A DNA stretch of 64,000 nucleotides from Actinoplanes sp. SE50/110 (GTDB taxonomy: Bacteria; Actinomycetota; Actinomycetes; Mycobacteriales; Micromonosporaceae). The notes below the pieces were generated by a model, which saw only the letters and a program-made list of their open reading frames with translations, was not told where the DNA came from and did not search any database. The DNA lies in NCBI RefSeq assembly GCF_900119315.1, contig NZ_LT827010.1, positions 1,068,501 to 1,132,500 on the forward strand, written 5' to 3'. How positions within the stretch are numbered: position 1 is the stretch's first letter; each line of letters begins with the position of its first letter. Shown here in pieces: positions 8,244 to 17,755 of this stretch. The translations under genes and the position numbers were made by a program.

Positions 8244-9389
8244 GTGACCCCCGGTCGCCCCCCGCGAGTGCTGGTCGACGCCACTAGTGTCCCCGCGGAC
8301 AGAGGTGGAGTCGGCAGATATGTCGACGGATTGCTCGGCGCCCTCGGGCAGCTGGGCCCGGAACGTGTGGACCTGGCCGTTGTCGCCCAGCGTTCGGATG
8401 CGGAGCGTTACCGCCGGATGCTGCCGGAGGCACAGGTGCTGCCCGGTCCGGCGGCGATCGCGCACCGGCCGGCCCGGCTGGCCTGGGAGCAGACCGGCCT
8501 GCCGCTGCTCGCCCAGCAGGTCGGCGCCCACGTGCTGCACTCGCCGTTCTACACGTGCCCGCTGCGGACCGGCGCCCCGGTCACGGTGACCGTGCACGAC
8601 GCGACCTTCTTCACCGAGCCGGAGCACTACGACAACACCAAGCGGACCTTCTTCCGCAGCGCGATCAAGACGTCGCTGCGCCGGGCCGCCCGGGTGATCG
8701 TGCCCAGCAAGGCCACCCGGGACGAGCTGATCCGTCTGCTCGACGCCGACCCCACCAAGATCGACGTGGCGTATCACGGCGTCGACCAGGCCGCCTTCCA
8801 CATGCCGACCGAGGAGGAGAAGGCCCGTGTCCGGGCCCGCCTCGGCCTGGGTGACGCCGGCTACGTCGCCTTCCTCGGCGCCAAGGAGCCGCGGAAGAAC
8901 GTGCCGAACCTGATCCGTGGCTGGGCCCGCGCGGTCGCCGACTGGCCGCGCCCGCCGGCCCTGGTGATCGCCGGCGGCCAGGGCCACGACGACGACATCG
9001 ACCGGGCGGTCGCCGAGGTCCCGTCGCACCTGCGGCTGCTGCGCCCCGGCTACCTGCGCTACGCCGACCTGCCCGGTTTCCTGGGTGGCGCGCTGGTCGC
9101 CTGCTATCCCTCGTTCGGTGAGGGTTTCGGCCTGCCGATCCTGGAGGCGATGGCCTGCGGCGCCCCGGTGCTGACCACTCCGCGGCTGTCGCTGCCCGAA
9201 GTGGGCGGTGACGCGGTCGCCTACACGACCGAGGCACCGGAGCGGATCGCCGAGGATCTGGCCGACCTGATGCACGATGAGCAGCGACGACAGGCGCTTG
9301 CCAAAGCGGGGTTCGATCGGGCGAAAGAATTCACCTGGGCGTCCAGCGCGGAGGTGCATGTAACAACGTGGAATCGGGTTGCGAACTGA
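8244..9389 (+). CDS. GT4-family glycosyltransferase (probable mannosyltransferase)
   Basis: 381 residues with a GT-B fold. The N-terminal glycine-rich motif is RGGVGRYVDGLL. The C-terminal nucleotide-sugar site has YVAFLGAKEPRKNV and the EX7E-type motif PSFGEGFGLPILEAMACG. It transfers a sugar from a nucleotide donor, presumably GDP-mannose given the GDP-mannose pyrophosphorylase gene 21 bp downstream, to a glycan or lipid acceptor on the cytoplasmic side. The GTG at 8244 is chosen because AAGGAG (8231-8236) lies 7 nt upstream; the longer frame from 8196 lacks this. The M. tuberculosis counterpart locus has wbbL here, but that is a GT2 enzyme and not an orthologue. Confidence 0.88.
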   Translation: MTPGRPPRVLVDATSVPADRGGVGRYVDGLLGALGQLGPERVDLAVVAQRSDAERYRRMLPEAQVLPGPAAIAHRPARLAWEQTGLPLLAQQVGAHVLHSPFYTCPLRTGAPVTVTVHDATFFTEPEHYDNTKRTFFRSAIKTSLRRAARVIVPSKATRDELIRLLDADPTKIDVAYHGVDQAAFHMPTEEEKARVRARLGLGDAGYVAFLGAKEPRKNVPNLIRGWARAVADWPRPPALVIAGGQGHDDDIDRAVAEVPSHLRLLRPGYLRYADLPGFLGGALVACYPSFGEGFGLPILEAMACGAPVLTTPRLSLPEVGGDAVAYTTEAPERIAEDLADLMHDEQRRQALAKAGFDRAKEFTWASSAEVHVTTWNRVAN

Positions 9390-9410
9390 GCCTCTACTAA
9401 ACTCCGCGCC

Positions 9411-10532
9411 ATGAGCGACGAACAGAGTGCGCTGTACGGAGTGGTTCTGGCGGGTGGCACCGGAACCCGGCTATGGCCACTGTCCCGCGCCGGTCATCCC
9501 AAGTTCCTGCACCCCCTGACCGGCACCGAGGCCTCCCTGCTGCAGGCCACGGTCGACCGGCTGGACACGCTGACCACGCCCGACAAGGTGTTCGTCGTCA
9601 CCGGGGTGGCCCACGCGGCCGCGGTCTCCCGCCAGCTCACCGCGATGCCCGACGAGAACGTGCTGGTCGAGCCGTCGCCGCGGGACTCCTGTGCGGCGAT
9701 CGCGCTGGCCGCCGCGGTGATCGCCCGGCGCGAACCCGAAGCGATCATGGGCTCGTTCGCGTCCGACCACCTGATCGCCGACAAGGCCGAGTTCACCAGC
9801 GTGATCCGTAAGGCGATGGTCGGTGCCCGGGACGGCCTGCTGATGACGCTCGGCATCACCCCGACCCGCCCGGAGACCGGGTACGGCTACCTGCAGTGCG
9901 GCGGCGAGCTGCACGAGGACGGCCCGGTGCTGCAGGTCGAGGAGTTCAAGGAGAAGCCGTCGTACGACGTCGCCGAGTCGTACGTGAAATCCGGGAACTA
10001 TCTGTGGAACGCCGGGATGTTCGTCTGGCGGGTCGACGTGTTCCTGGCCGAGCTCGCCCGCCAGCAACCGCAGCTGGCCGCCGGGGTGAGCCGGATCGCC
10101 CAGGCGTGGGGCACCGCCGAGCAGGAGGAGGTGCTCGGCGAGGTGTGGCCGACCCTGCCACGCATCTCGGTGGATTACGCGGTGATGGAGGGCGCGGCCA
10201 CCGTCGGCCGGGTCGCCACCGTCCCCGGTGACTTCGGGTGGAACGACGTCGGTGACTTCCACACCCTGGGCGAGGTGCTGACCGCCGACCCGGCCGGCAA
10301 CGTGGTGGTCGGCCACGAGCGGGACGGCGAACGCCCCACGGTGCTGCTGCGGGACACCGAGAACCTGGTGGTGGTGCCCGGGTCGGGGCGGCTGGTGGCC
10401 GCGATGGGCGTCCGCGATCTCGTCATCGTCGACACCGCGGACGCCGTGCTGATCTGCCCGCGGGAGCGCGCGCAGGAGGTCAAGCACCTGGTCGACCAGC
10501 TCAAGGAGCTGGGTCAGCACGGCTACATCTGA
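9411..10532 (+). CDS. manC: Mannose-1-phosphate guanylyltransferase (GDP-mannose pyrophosphorylase)
   Basis: 373 residues. The pyrophosphorylase signature VVLAGGTGTRLWPLSRAGHPK is at residues 11-31. The FASDHLI metal motif, ETGYGYLQ, VEEFKEKP and NAGMFVWR segments are all present. It converts mannose-1-phosphate and GTP to GDP-mannose, the donor for mannosylated lipids and glycans. The length matches single-domain actinobacterial enzymes, which lack the type II isomerase domain. It works downstream of the ManA and ManB homologues in this window. The symbol follows the enterobacterial manC naming; the M. tuberculosis orthologue (Rv3264c) is called manB or manC. Confidence 0.93.
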   Translation: MSDEQSALYGVVLAGGTGTRLWPLSRAGHPKFLHPLTGTEASLLQATVDRLDTLTTPDKVFVVTGVAHAAAVSRQLTAMPDENVLVEPSPRDSCAAIALAAAVIARREPEAIMGSFASDHLIADKAEFTSVIRKAMVGARDGLLMTLGITPTRPETGYGYLQCGGELHEDGPVLQVEEFKEKPSYDVAESYVKSGNYLWNAGMFVWRVDVFLAELARQQPQLAAGVSRIAQAWGTAEQEEVLGEVWPTLPRISVDYAVMEGAATVGRVATVPGDFGWNDVGDFHTLGEVLTADPAGNVVVGHERDGERPTVLLRDTENLVVVPGSGRLVAAMGVRDLVIVDTADAVLICPRERAQEVKHLVDQLKELGQHGYI

Positions 10533-10581
10533 GCCGGGACGGATGCCGGCCCGCCGGTGGACGCCGGCGAGCACGGCCGGG

Positions 10582-11241
10582 TCACCAGGCGACGACGCCC
10601 TGGTGGCTCGGCTGCAGCGTGCCGATCTGCAGTGACTTGATCCGGATGTTGTTGTGCTCGGCGTCGCCGAAACCCTCCAGTTCCGCCCACTGACCCTGGG
10701 TGGCCGGCCCCTGCACGCTGGCCCGCAGCGCGTTGCCCCAGCCGCAGTTCTCGTCGTCGCCGCAGGTGGCCCACTTGAGCCCGGCGAAGGCGGAGACGCC
10801 CGGGTCGACGGTGAACGGCGCGACCGGGCCGGGTTGGGCCACCTTGCGCACGGTCGCCACTTTGATCACTTCGCCGGCCATGTCGTACGGCGCGACCGAC
10901 GGCCAGCCGTTCAGGGTGCAGGTGTGCCTGCTCTTGTTGGTCAGGGTGACCATGGCGCGCAGGGTGGCGCCGGTGCCCGGGTCGTCCGGCTGTGCGGTGA
11001 TCGTGATGGCGAGGTCCGCGTCGTGGCAGGCGGCCGGCTTCTTCGCGGTCACCGGGTGGGCGGCCGTGGTCCTGCCCGTGCCGGCGGTTGCGGCGTTTCC
11101 GGTGGTTCCGCCGGCGCTGCTCGCAGTGGTGCCGGCGGTCGGGGCGGCCGGCTCGGCGGTCCCGGAACAGCCGGTTACCGAGCCGAGCACGAGCAGGGCG
11201 GCGGCGGCGGCGCAGAGGGCGCGGGTGCGGAGGTCGCGCAT
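10582..11241 (-). CDS. DUF4232 lipoprotein
   Basis: 219 residues. The signal sequence MRDLRTRALCAAAAALLVLG ends in a lipobox-like SVTGC, so Cys is likely lipidated and the protein anchored outside the membrane. An Ala/Thr/Gly-rich linker follows. A DUF4232 domain (about 70-215) contains the family pattern DLAITITAQPDDPGTGATL, a KSRHTCTLNGWPSV motif and paired cysteines. Function is unknown. The frame is open to 11331, but the signal peptide places the start at 11241. It converges on manC. Confidence 0.8.
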   Translation of the reverse strand: MRDLRTRALCAAAAALLVLGSVTGCSGTAEPAAPTAGTTASSAGGTTGNAATAGTGRTTAAHPVTAKKPAACHDADLAITITAQPDDPGTGATLRAMVTLTNKSRHTCTLNGWPSVAPYDMAGEVIKVATVRKVAQPGPVAPFTVDPGVSAFAGLKWATCGDDENCGWGNALRASVQGPATQGQWAELEGFGDAEHNNIRIKSLQIGTLQPSHQGVVAW

Positions 11242-11378
11242 TTCGGTTCTCACCAGGTCTCTCGGTCGGTCGACGGGGACCATCCTGGCCGACCACAGTG
11301 ACCCGTGCTGAAGCGGTTCACGCACCGGCACGAATCGGGGAGGAGATCACCCGGCCGGGGCGCCGGCGGAGAGCCGGT

Positions 11379-11933
11379 TCAGCCCAGCCGGGCCTGCGCC
11401 GGACCGATCTGCTGGACGACGCCCGAGGCGAGCGGGCTGGGCAGCGCGTCCGGCGCGAACCAGGCCAGGTCGGACGACTCCGCGCTGATCCGCTCCACGG
11501 CTCCGGCCGGCGCGCGCAGCAGAAAACGTACGTCGTAATGGATCGAAGCCTCGGCCGGAGCGCCGTCCGTCGCGCCGCAGCGCACCTCGTGGATGTCGAT
11601 GTCGATCGGCTCCGGGTCGAGGAGCAGGCCGTCGATGCCGGACTCCTCGGTCGCCTCGCGCAGTGCCGCGGCCGCCAGGGTCGCGTCGCCGTCCTCGCAG
11701 TGCCCGCCGAGCTGCATCCACAGCCCGAGCCGGCCGTGCAGGCAGAGCAGCACCCGGCCGGCGTCGTCGACGATCAGCGCGCTGGCTGTGACGTGCCCGG
11801 CCCGGTGCGCCCGGGTCATCGCCACCGGACCGTCGGCGAGCAGGCCGAGGGTGCGCTTGCGGTTCACCTCGGCCACGTCGGAGGTGGCCGGCCAGCCGGT
11901 CAGGACGCGGACGGCATCCTCGTACAAACTCAT
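11379..11933 (-). CDS. Nudix hydrolase co-transcribed with fbiA-fbiB
   Basis: 184 residues. The Nudix box runs from GGHCEDGD to REATEESG (about 77-98), with the catalytic Glu pair in EATEES. A HVTASALIVDD strand precedes it. Substrate unknown. It starts with an ATGA overlap on the fbiB stop codon (11930-11933), so translation is coupled to the F420 genes. The M. tuberculosis locus does not have this arrangement. It might clean up a nucleotide by-product or damaged GTP in the F420 pathway, which is inference. Confidence 0.88.
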   Translation of the reverse strand: MSLYEDAVRVLTGWPATSDVAEVNRKRTLGLLADGPVAMTRAHRAGHVTASALIVDDAGRVLLCLHGRLGLWMQLGGHCEDGDATLAAAALREATEESGIDGLLLDPEPIDIDIHEVRCGATDGAPAEASIHYDVRFLLRAPAGAVERISAESSDLAWFAPDALPSPLASGVVQQIGPAQARLG

Positions 11934-12943
11934 GATTCTCCGAAGTTGATCGTCACACCGTCGTCGTCGAACTCGGCGCGGGTGGTCAGGCCCTCGGCGG
12001 CGAAGGCCGCGCGGATCCGGTGGGCGTCGGCGCCGAGGCGCAGCAGATCGGCCGGCGCCGGACCGGCCGGGGTGAGTCGCAGCGACCGCGTCCCACCGAC
12101 GATCCCGATGCCGGGCGTCACCACGGCGCCGACCAGCTCCAGTACCCGCGCGAGCGGCTCCGGGCCGGGCTCCGGGCCGGCGCCGTCGGCGATCAGCGCG
12201 GCCGCCCGCAGCCCCTCCGCCCGGGCCTCCGCGGTGCCCAGCCGGAACATGTCGCTCTCGCCGTCGCGGATCAGCACCGAGGCTCCGGCGCCGGTCGTGT
12301 CCGGCCGGATCGGATAGCCGCGCACCACCGCCACCGGCACCTGGTCACACTTGCCCTTGACCAGCTCCGCCGCGGCCGACAGCTCGTCGACGACGGCCAT
12401 CTGCGTCAAGTTCAACTCATTGCCGTACGGGTCGATCTCGCCCCGATGGTCGAGAAGCGCCTCGATCCCGGCGGCACCCAGCGCCACGTCGGTGAGCCCG
12501 TTGCGCCACGCCCGGCCCATCGTGTCCGAGATGACCACCGCCACGTCCAGCCCCCGCGCGGCGAGATCGGCGCGCAACCGGCGGGCCGACGCGTCCGGGT
12601 CGGCCGGCAGCAGCACCAGGTGCGTCTTGTCCACGTTCGACGCGTCGATGCCGGCCGCGGCCATCACGAACCCGTGATGCGTCTGCACGATGGTGGTCGG
12701 CCCGCGACGGGCCACCACCCGGGCGGTCTCCGCCACCAGCACCCGGGCCCGCGCCTCGTCCCGCTCCGGCTCGTCGGCCGGCACCTCGACCAGCCGGCCC
12801 TCCGCCTTCGACACGATCTTGCTGGTCACCACCAGCACGTCGCCGTCGGCCAGCCAGGGTGCCGCCCGGGTGATCAGCTCGGCCAGGTCGTCGCCGGCGG
12901 TGACGTCGCCGATCCCCTCGACCGGCAGCACCTCCAGCCTCAT
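11930..12943 (-). CDS. fbiB: Coenzyme F420-0:gamma-glutamyl ligase, without nitroreductase domain
   Basis: 337 residues. The CofE ligase domain (about 1-245) shows ADGDVLVVTSKIVSKAEGR, the SDTMGRAWRNGLTDVALG segment and NELNLTQMAVVDEL with KGKCDQVPVAVVRG. It adds L-glutamates to F420-0 using GTP. Mycobacterial FbiB is about 448 residues and carries a C-terminal FMN-binding nitroreductase domain that reduces dehydro-F420. Here only about 90 unrelated residues follow the ligase, so that reductase must be encoded elsewhere. The ATG at 12943 overlaps the fbiA stop (ATGA). Confidence 0.92.
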   Translation of the reverse strand: MRLEVLPVEGIGDVTAGDDLAELITRAAPWLADGDVLVVTSKIVSKAEGRLVEVPADEPERDEARARVLVAETARVVARRGPTTIVQTHHGFVMAAAGIDASNVDKTHLVLLPADPDASARRLRADLAARGLDVAVVISDTMGRAWRNGLTDVALGAAGIEALLDHRGEIDPYGNELNLTQMAVVDELSAAAELVKGKCDQVPVAVVRGYPIRPDTTGAGASVLIRDGESDMFRLGTAEARAEGLRAAALIADGAGPEPGPEPLARVLELVGAVVTPGIGIVGGTRSLRLTPAGPAPADLLRLGADAHRIRAAFAAEGLTTRAEFDDDGVTINFGES

Positions 12944-13890
12944 CGGGCCAGCTCCAGCGCGTCCGCGACCATCTGCGCGGTGAGGGTCTCGTCCTTCATC
13001 CACAGCGGCACCGCGCGGGTCACCACGCCGGGGATCTCGACGCCCGCGTCCGAGGTGTCGACCAGCCAGCCGTCGAGCAGCCCGCCCTCGGCGCGCGGCC
13101 CGTACATCCGGCCGACGCCGGCCGCGCTCACCTCCACCTCCAGGGTGGCCAGGCACCTGTCGGCCATACCCCGGACGGGTGAACCTCCGATGATCGGTGA
13201 GACCCCGACCACCGGCGCCGCCGCGCCGATCACCGCCTCGCGCAGCTCCGGCACGGCCAGGATCGGCGCGATGCTGACCACCGGGTTGCTCGGGGCGATC
13301 AGGATCACATCGGCCGCGCCGATCGCGTCCAGCACCCCGGCCGCCGGCCTCGCCTTCTCCGCGCCGACGAAGATGAACCGGTGGGTCGGCACCGCCCCGC
13401 GGTAGCGCACCCACCACTCCTGGAAGTGGATCGCCTTGCGCTCGCCGTCGACATCGACGACCACGTGCGTCTCCAGCCGGTCGTCGGTGGCCGGCAGCAT
13501 CGTGATCCCGGGCTGCCAGCGCTCACACAACGCGGCGGTGACCTGGGAGAGCGGGTATCCGGCGGTCAGCATCGTGGTGCGCACCAGGTGGGTGGCGGTG
13601 TCTTTGTCGCCGAGGCCGAACCAGGACGGCTCGACGCCGTATTTCGCCAGTTCCTCCTTGACGACCCAGCTCTCGCCGACCCGGCCCCAGCCGCGCTCCG
13701 GGTCGGCCGCCCCGCCCAGCGTGTACATCACGCTGTCCAGATCCGGGCAGATCTGCAGCCCGTGCATCCGGACGTCGTCGCCGACGTTGACCACCGCTGT
13801 GACCTCGGCGCCGATGGCACGGGCGTGCTGACGCACGCCGACGAGGAACCGGGCGCCGCCGATACCCCCGGTGAGGACCACGATCCGCAT
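12940..13890 (-). CDS. fbiA: 2-phospho-L-lactate/PEP transferase of F420 synthesis
   Basis: 316 residues. The CofD family start MRIVVLTGGIGGARFLVG is followed by VVNVGDDVRMHGLQICPDLDSVMYTL, GLGDKDTATH and the APSNPVVSIAPIL block. It transfers the phosphoenolpyruvyl (or phospholactyl) group from its GDP-activated form to FO. It is the first gene of the fbiA-fbiB-nudix operon. The synthesis of the activated donor (FbiD/CofC) is not encoded in this window. The ATG at 13890 is the family's standard start. Confidence 0.94.
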   Translation of the reverse strand: MRIVVLTGGIGGARFLVGVRQHARAIGAEVTAVVNVGDDVRMHGLQICPDLDSVMYTLGGAADPERGWGRVGESWVVKEELAKYGVEPSWFGLGDKDTATHLVRTTMLTAGYPLSQVTAALCERWQPGITMLPATDDRLETHVVVDVDGERKAIHFQEWWVRYRGAVPTHRFIFVGAEKARPAAGVLDAIGAADVILIAPSNPVVSIAPILAVPELREAVIGAAAPVVGVSPIIGGSPVRGMADRCLATLEVEVSAAGVGRMYGPRAEGGLLDGWLVDTSDAGVEIPGVVTRAVPLWMKDETLTAQMVADALELAR

Positions 13891-13983
13891 CAGCCCATCC
13901 TCTCCCACCCGCGTCGCCCGGCCGGTTGCCGGGTCGCGGTTTACTCTGGGCGTTCCTCGATCACCGTACGTCCGGGAGTTACC

Positions 13984-14844
13984 GTGACCAGTGCACCGCC
14001 TGAGGGCAAACCGATCGGCCAGTACCTGACGCCGCTGCGTGACCTCGCCGCGTACGTCTTGGTCGGCGCCCCGGCCGTGTTCCTCCTCGCCACCGTGCTG
14101 AACCTGTTCGGCGACGGCTTCGGCGCTCGCGCGGCGGCCAGCTTCGGCGGGTTCATCAGCCTGGAGACGATCGGCATGCCGCTGGCCGCGGTGCTGCTGG
14201 CGCTCGGCATCAAGCCGGTCCACCCCAGAGCCCGGCTGATCACGCTGGCCGCGGTCATCGAGTACGCGGTGATGGCGTTCTTCGGGGTGATCTTCGGCCT
14301 GCTGTTCGGTGTGATCAACATCGCGTCGTACGACGCGGGGGCGGCCTTCAGCGCGCTCCTCGCCCGGGTCGCCTGGCTGGCGGTGTTCGGCGTGGCGGGG
14401 TACGCGGTGCTGCAGATCTGGCGGGGCGTCTACATGGTGCCGAAACCGCAGATGCCGCCGGGGGTGTACGGGCAGCCGCAGTCGTACGGGCAGCCTTACG
14501 GGCAGCCGGCGGCCTATCCGGCTTCGGGGATCTACGGACAGGCGCCGTCCTACCCGCCGGGCACCTATGGTCAGCCGCCGCAGCCGCAGCCGCCGCACGC
14601 TCAGCCGGTTCCGCCGCCGGCGCCGCCGGTCGTCTCGCGGACTCAGCCGCCGGTCGCGTCGCAGGCTCAGCCGCCGGCCTGGAATCAGCCGCCGGTGGTC
14701 GCACCGCCGGTCGCCCCGCCGCCGTTGGCCGAGCCCACCCAGGTGGTGCCGCGCGGCGAACCGGAGCCGATCGACCGCACCAGCGTGCTGCCGGAGGAGC
14801 GTCCCGGCTTCGGGCCGGCCGACGCCGACCCGCCCCGACAGTAA
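13984..14844 (+). CDS. Membrane protein with Pro/Gln/Tyr-rich tail
   Basis: 286 residues. Four hydrophobic helices cover about residues 20-150 (AAYVLVGAPAVFLLATVLNL, ETIGMPLAAVLLALGI, TLAAVIEYAVMAFFGVIFGLLFG and VAWLAVFGVAGYAVLQIW). The remaining 130 residues are a GQPQSYGQPYGQP-type low-complexity tail ending in an acidic segment. The GTG at 13984 has GGGAG upstream. Similar tailed membrane proteins are common and uncharacterised in Micromonosporaceae. It is divergent from fbiA. Confidence 0.72.
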   Translation: MTSAPPEGKPIGQYLTPLRDLAAYVLVGAPAVFLLATVLNLFGDGFGARAAASFGGFISLETIGMPLAAVLLALGIKPVHPRARLITLAAVIEYAVMAFFGVIFGLLFGVINIASYDAGAAFSALLARVAWLAVFGVAGYAVLQIWRGVYMVPKPQMPPGVYGQPQSYGQPYGQPAAYPASGIYGQAPSYPPGTYGQPPQPQPPHAQPVPPPAPPVVSRTQPPVASQAQPPAWNQPPVVAPPVAPPPLAEPTQVVPRGEPEPIDRTSVLPEERPGFGPADADPPRQ

Positions 14845-14911
14845 TCGCCGGTCGTCCACAGGGCCGGGCAGTGTCACACGACACTTCGCGGGCCTGTGGA
14901 CGACGGCGGCA

Positions 14912-14936
14912 ACCGGAACGATTCCGGTCTAGGTTG
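14912..14936 (+). promoter_or_regulatory. fbiC promoter with abutting palindrome
   Basis: ACCGGAA-CGA-TTCCGGT (14912-14928) is a perfect 7-bp inverted repeat. It is followed by a -10-like TAGGTT (14931-14936) six nt before the GTG start, implying a leaderless mRNA. The palindrome occupies the -35 to -10 spacer region, suiting a repressor or an activator of F420 synthesis. Confidence 0.45.
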
Positions 14937-14941
14937 TTTTC

Positions 14942-17689
14942 GTGGCAGAGGTCAACGAGGGCGTTTCCTCAGCAGTGGCGGCAGCCGGTTCCAGCGCGAC
15001 GGCCGGGTCCGGTGCGGCCGCCGTTTTCCTTCCGGCGCCCGTCTTCCTTCCGGCGCTCGGCTCCGGTGCGGAGCCCGGTTCGGTCGCGGTGCCCGGCTCG
15101 GTTGCGGTGGCCGGTTCGGGTTCGGCGCCCGGCGCGGTTGCGGCGGCCGATGTGGCCGCGCCCACCGAGGCGAGCATCCGGCGGGCGCTGCGCCGGGCCG
15201 CCGACGGCAAGGCGATCGACGTCGACGAGGCGACCGCGCTGTTGGCGGCGACCGGCGAGCAGTTCGACGAGCTGCTGACGATCGCCGGCGGCATCCGGGA
15301 CGCGGGCCTGCGGGAGGCCGGACGGCCCGGTGTCGTGACGTACTCGAAAAAGGTCTTCATCCCACTCACCCGGCTCTGTCAGGACCGATGTCACTACTGC
15401 ACGTTCGCCACCGTGCCGCACCGCCTGCCGGCCGCGTTCCTGGAGCGCGACGAGGTATTGGAGATCGCCCGGCAGGGTGCCGCCCAGGGCTGCAAGGAGG
15501 CGCTGTTCACGCTCGGCGACCGGCCCGAGGAGCGCTGGCCGGCCGCCCGGCAGTGGCTCGACGAGCGGGGCTACGACTCCACCCTCGACTATGTGCGGGC
15601 CTGCGCCATCGCGGTGCTGGAGGAGACCGGTCTGCTGCCACACCTCAACCCGGGCGTGATGAGCTGGGCCGAGCTGCAGCGGCTCAAGCCGGTCGCGCCG
15701 AGCATGGGGATGATGCTGGAGACCACCGCCACCCGGCTCTGGTCCGAGCCCGGCGGCCCACACTACGGTTCGCCCGACAAGGAGCCCGCGGTCCGGCTCC
15801 GGGTGCTCGACGACGCCGGCCGGGTCGGCGTGCCGTTCACCACCGGCATCCTGATCGGCATCGGCGAGACGCCGGCCGAGCGCGCCGAGTCGCTGTTCGC
15901 GATCCGCCGCACCGCGCGCGAGTTCGGGCACATCCAGGAGATCATCATTCAGAATTTCCGCGCCAAGCCGGACACGGCGATGCGCGGGATGCCCGACGCC
16001 GAGCTGCGCGAGCTGGCCGCCACGGTCGCCGTCGGCCGGATCATCATGGGCCCGCGGGCCCGTGTCCAGGCCCCGCCCAACCTGATCGACGACGAGTTCG
16101 CGCTGCTGCTGCGGGCCGGCATCGACGACTGGGGTGGCGTCTCCCCGGTCACCCCGGACCACGTGAACCCGGAGCGCCCCTGGCCGCAGATCTCGCTGCT
16201 CGCCGAGAAATCCGCGGCGTCCGGCTTCACCCTGCGCGAGCGCCTCACGATCTACCCGGAGTATGTGCGGCGCGGCGCCGAGGGCTGGCTCGACCCGCGC
16301 CTGGCCGCACACGTGACCGCGCTCGCCGACCCGGCCGGCCTGGCCCGCGAGGACGCGTTCCCCGCCGGCCTGCCCTGGCAGGAGCCGGACGAGGCGTTCG
16401 GCACCGGTCGCACCGACCTGCACGCCGCGATCGACACCGAGGGCCGCAGTGGTGACCGCCGCTCCGACTTCGACTCCGTCTACGGCGACTGGGACGAGGT
16501 GGCCGCCCACCTCAGGACCCCGCAGTCCGCGCCCGCCGGGAGCGATCCGCGGTCGGTGCCCGCCGGGGATGTCCCCCGCACCGTGCCGGCCGACCTGCTC
16601 GCCGGTCTCAAGCTCGCCTCCACCGACCCGGCGGCGCTGCTGCTGCCGCAGCACGAGGACGCGGCGATGGCGCTGTTCACCGCCGACGGCCCGGCGCTCG
16701 ACGAGATCGCCCGGATCGCCGACGACCTGCGCCGCGACGTCAACGGCGACGACATCACCTACGTGGTGAACCGGAACATCAACTTCTCGAACGTCTGCTA
16801 CGTCGGGTGCCGGTTCTGCGCGTTCGCCCAGCGGGAGAAGGACGCCGACGCCTACCGCCTCTCCGTCGAGCAGGTCGCCGACCGCGCCGAGCAGGCCTGG
16901 CGCGACGGTGCCTCCGAGGTCTGCATGCAGGGCGGCATCGACCCGAAGATGCCGGTCACGGCATATGCGGACCTGGTCCGCGCGGTCAAGCAGCGGGTCC
17001 CCGGCATGCACGTCCACGCGTATTCGCCGATGGAGATCGTCACCGCCGCCGCCAAGGCCGGTGTCTCCCTCCGGGAGTGGCTCACCGATCTGCGCGACGC
17101 CGGCCTCGGCACCATCCCCGGCACCGCCGCCGAGATCCTCGACGACGACGTGCGCTGGGTGCTGACCAAGGGCAAACTCCCCACCGCCACCTGGGTCGAC
17201 GTGGTCACCACCGCGCACCAGGTCGGCATCCGCTCCAGCTCCACGATGATGTACGGGCACGTCGACCACCCCCGTCAGTGGCTGGGCCACTTCCGGGTGC
17301 TGGCCGGCATCCAGGACGTGACCGGCGGTTTCACCGAGTTCGTCGCGCTGCCGTTCATCCACACCAACGCGCCGATCTACCTGGCCGGCATCGCCCGCCC
17401 CGGCCCCACCTGGCGGGAGAACAGGGTCGTCCACGCCATGGCCCGCATCCTCCTGCACGGCCGCATCCCGAACATCCAGTGCTCCTGGGTCAAACTCGGC
17501 GACGAGGGCACCCGCATCATGCTCAACAGCGGCTGCAACGACCTGGGCGGCACCCTGATGGAGGAGACCATCTCCCGGATGGCCGGCTCCGAACACGGCT
17601 CCGCCCGCACCGTCGCCGAGCTCAAGGAACTCGCCGCGGCCGCCGGCCGTCCCGCCGTCGAACGCACCACCGTGTACGCCCGCCGCTGA
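14942..17689 (+). CDS. fbiC: FO synthase, fused CofG/CofH radical SAM enzyme
   Basis: 915 residues. Two radical SAM modules each show CX3CX2[12 protein letters not shown] (CofG half, about residue 147) and [11 protein letters not shown] (CofH half, about 617). It builds the deazaflavin FO from the ribityl-uracil intermediate and tyrosine. M. tuberculosis FbiC is about 856 residues; the excess is an 80-residue Ala/Gly/Val/Pro-rich repeat leader before [13 protein letters not shown]. The GTG at 14942 sits six nt after a -10-like box, supporting a leaderless start there, but a downstream GTG that skips the leader is possible. The gene is near fbiA-fbiB but transcribed separately. Confidence 0.93.
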   Translation: MAEVNEGVSSAVAAAGSSATAGSGAAAVFLPAPVFLPALGSGAEPGSVAVPGSVAVAGSGSAPGAVAAADVAAPTEASIRRALRRAADGKAIDVDEATALLAATGEQFDELLTIAGGIRDAGLREAGRPGVVTYSKKVFIPLTRLCQDRCHYCTFATVPHRLPAAFLERDEVLEIARQGAAQGCKEALFTLGDRPEERWPAARQWLDERGYDSTLDYVRACAIAVLEETGLLPHLNPGVMSWAELQRLKPVAPSMGMMLETTATRLWSEPGGPHYGSPDKEPAVRLRVLDDAGRVGVPFTTGILIGIGETPAERAESLFAIRRTAREFGHIQEIIIQNFRAKPDTAMRGMPDAELRELAATVAVGRIIMGPRARVQAPPNLIDDEFALLLRAGIDDWGGVSPVTPDHVNPERPWPQISLLAEKSAASGFTLRERLTIYPEYVRRGAEGWLDPRLAAHVTALADPAGLAREDAFPAGLPWQEPDEAFGTGRTDLHAAIDTEGRSGDRRSDFDSVYGDWDEVAAHLRTPQSAPAGSDPRSVPAGDVPRTVPADLLAGLKLASTDPAALLLPQHEDAAMALFTADGPALDEIARIADDLRRDVNGDDITYVVNRNINFSNVCYVGCRFCAFAQREKDADAYRLSVEQVADRAEQAWRDGASEVCMQGGIDPKMPVTAYADLVRAVKQRVPGMHVHAYSPMEIVTAAAKAGVSLREWLTDLRDAGLGTIPGTAAEILDDDVRWVLTKGKLPTATWVDVVTTAHQVGIRSSSTMMYGHVDHPRQWLGHFRVLAGIQDVTGGFTEFVALPFIHTNAPIYLAGIARPGPTWRENRVVHAMARILLHGRIPNIQCSWVKLGDEGTRIMLNSGCNDLGGTLMEETISRMAGSEHGSARTVAELKELAAAAGRPAVERTTVYARR

Positions 17690-17694
17690 CCGAC

Positions 17695-17720
17695 GGCCGG
17701 AGCGGCCATCCGCTCCGGCC
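17695..17720 (+). terminator. fbiC terminator hairpin
   Basis: GGCCGGAGCGG (17695-17705) pairs perfectly with 17710-17720 around the loop CCAT, five bp after the fbiC stop codon. There is no U-tract, as is usual in actinobacteria. Confidence 0.75.
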
Positions 17721-17755
17721 TCGGCGCACGCCCCGGCGCGGCCGCATTCCAGGCC

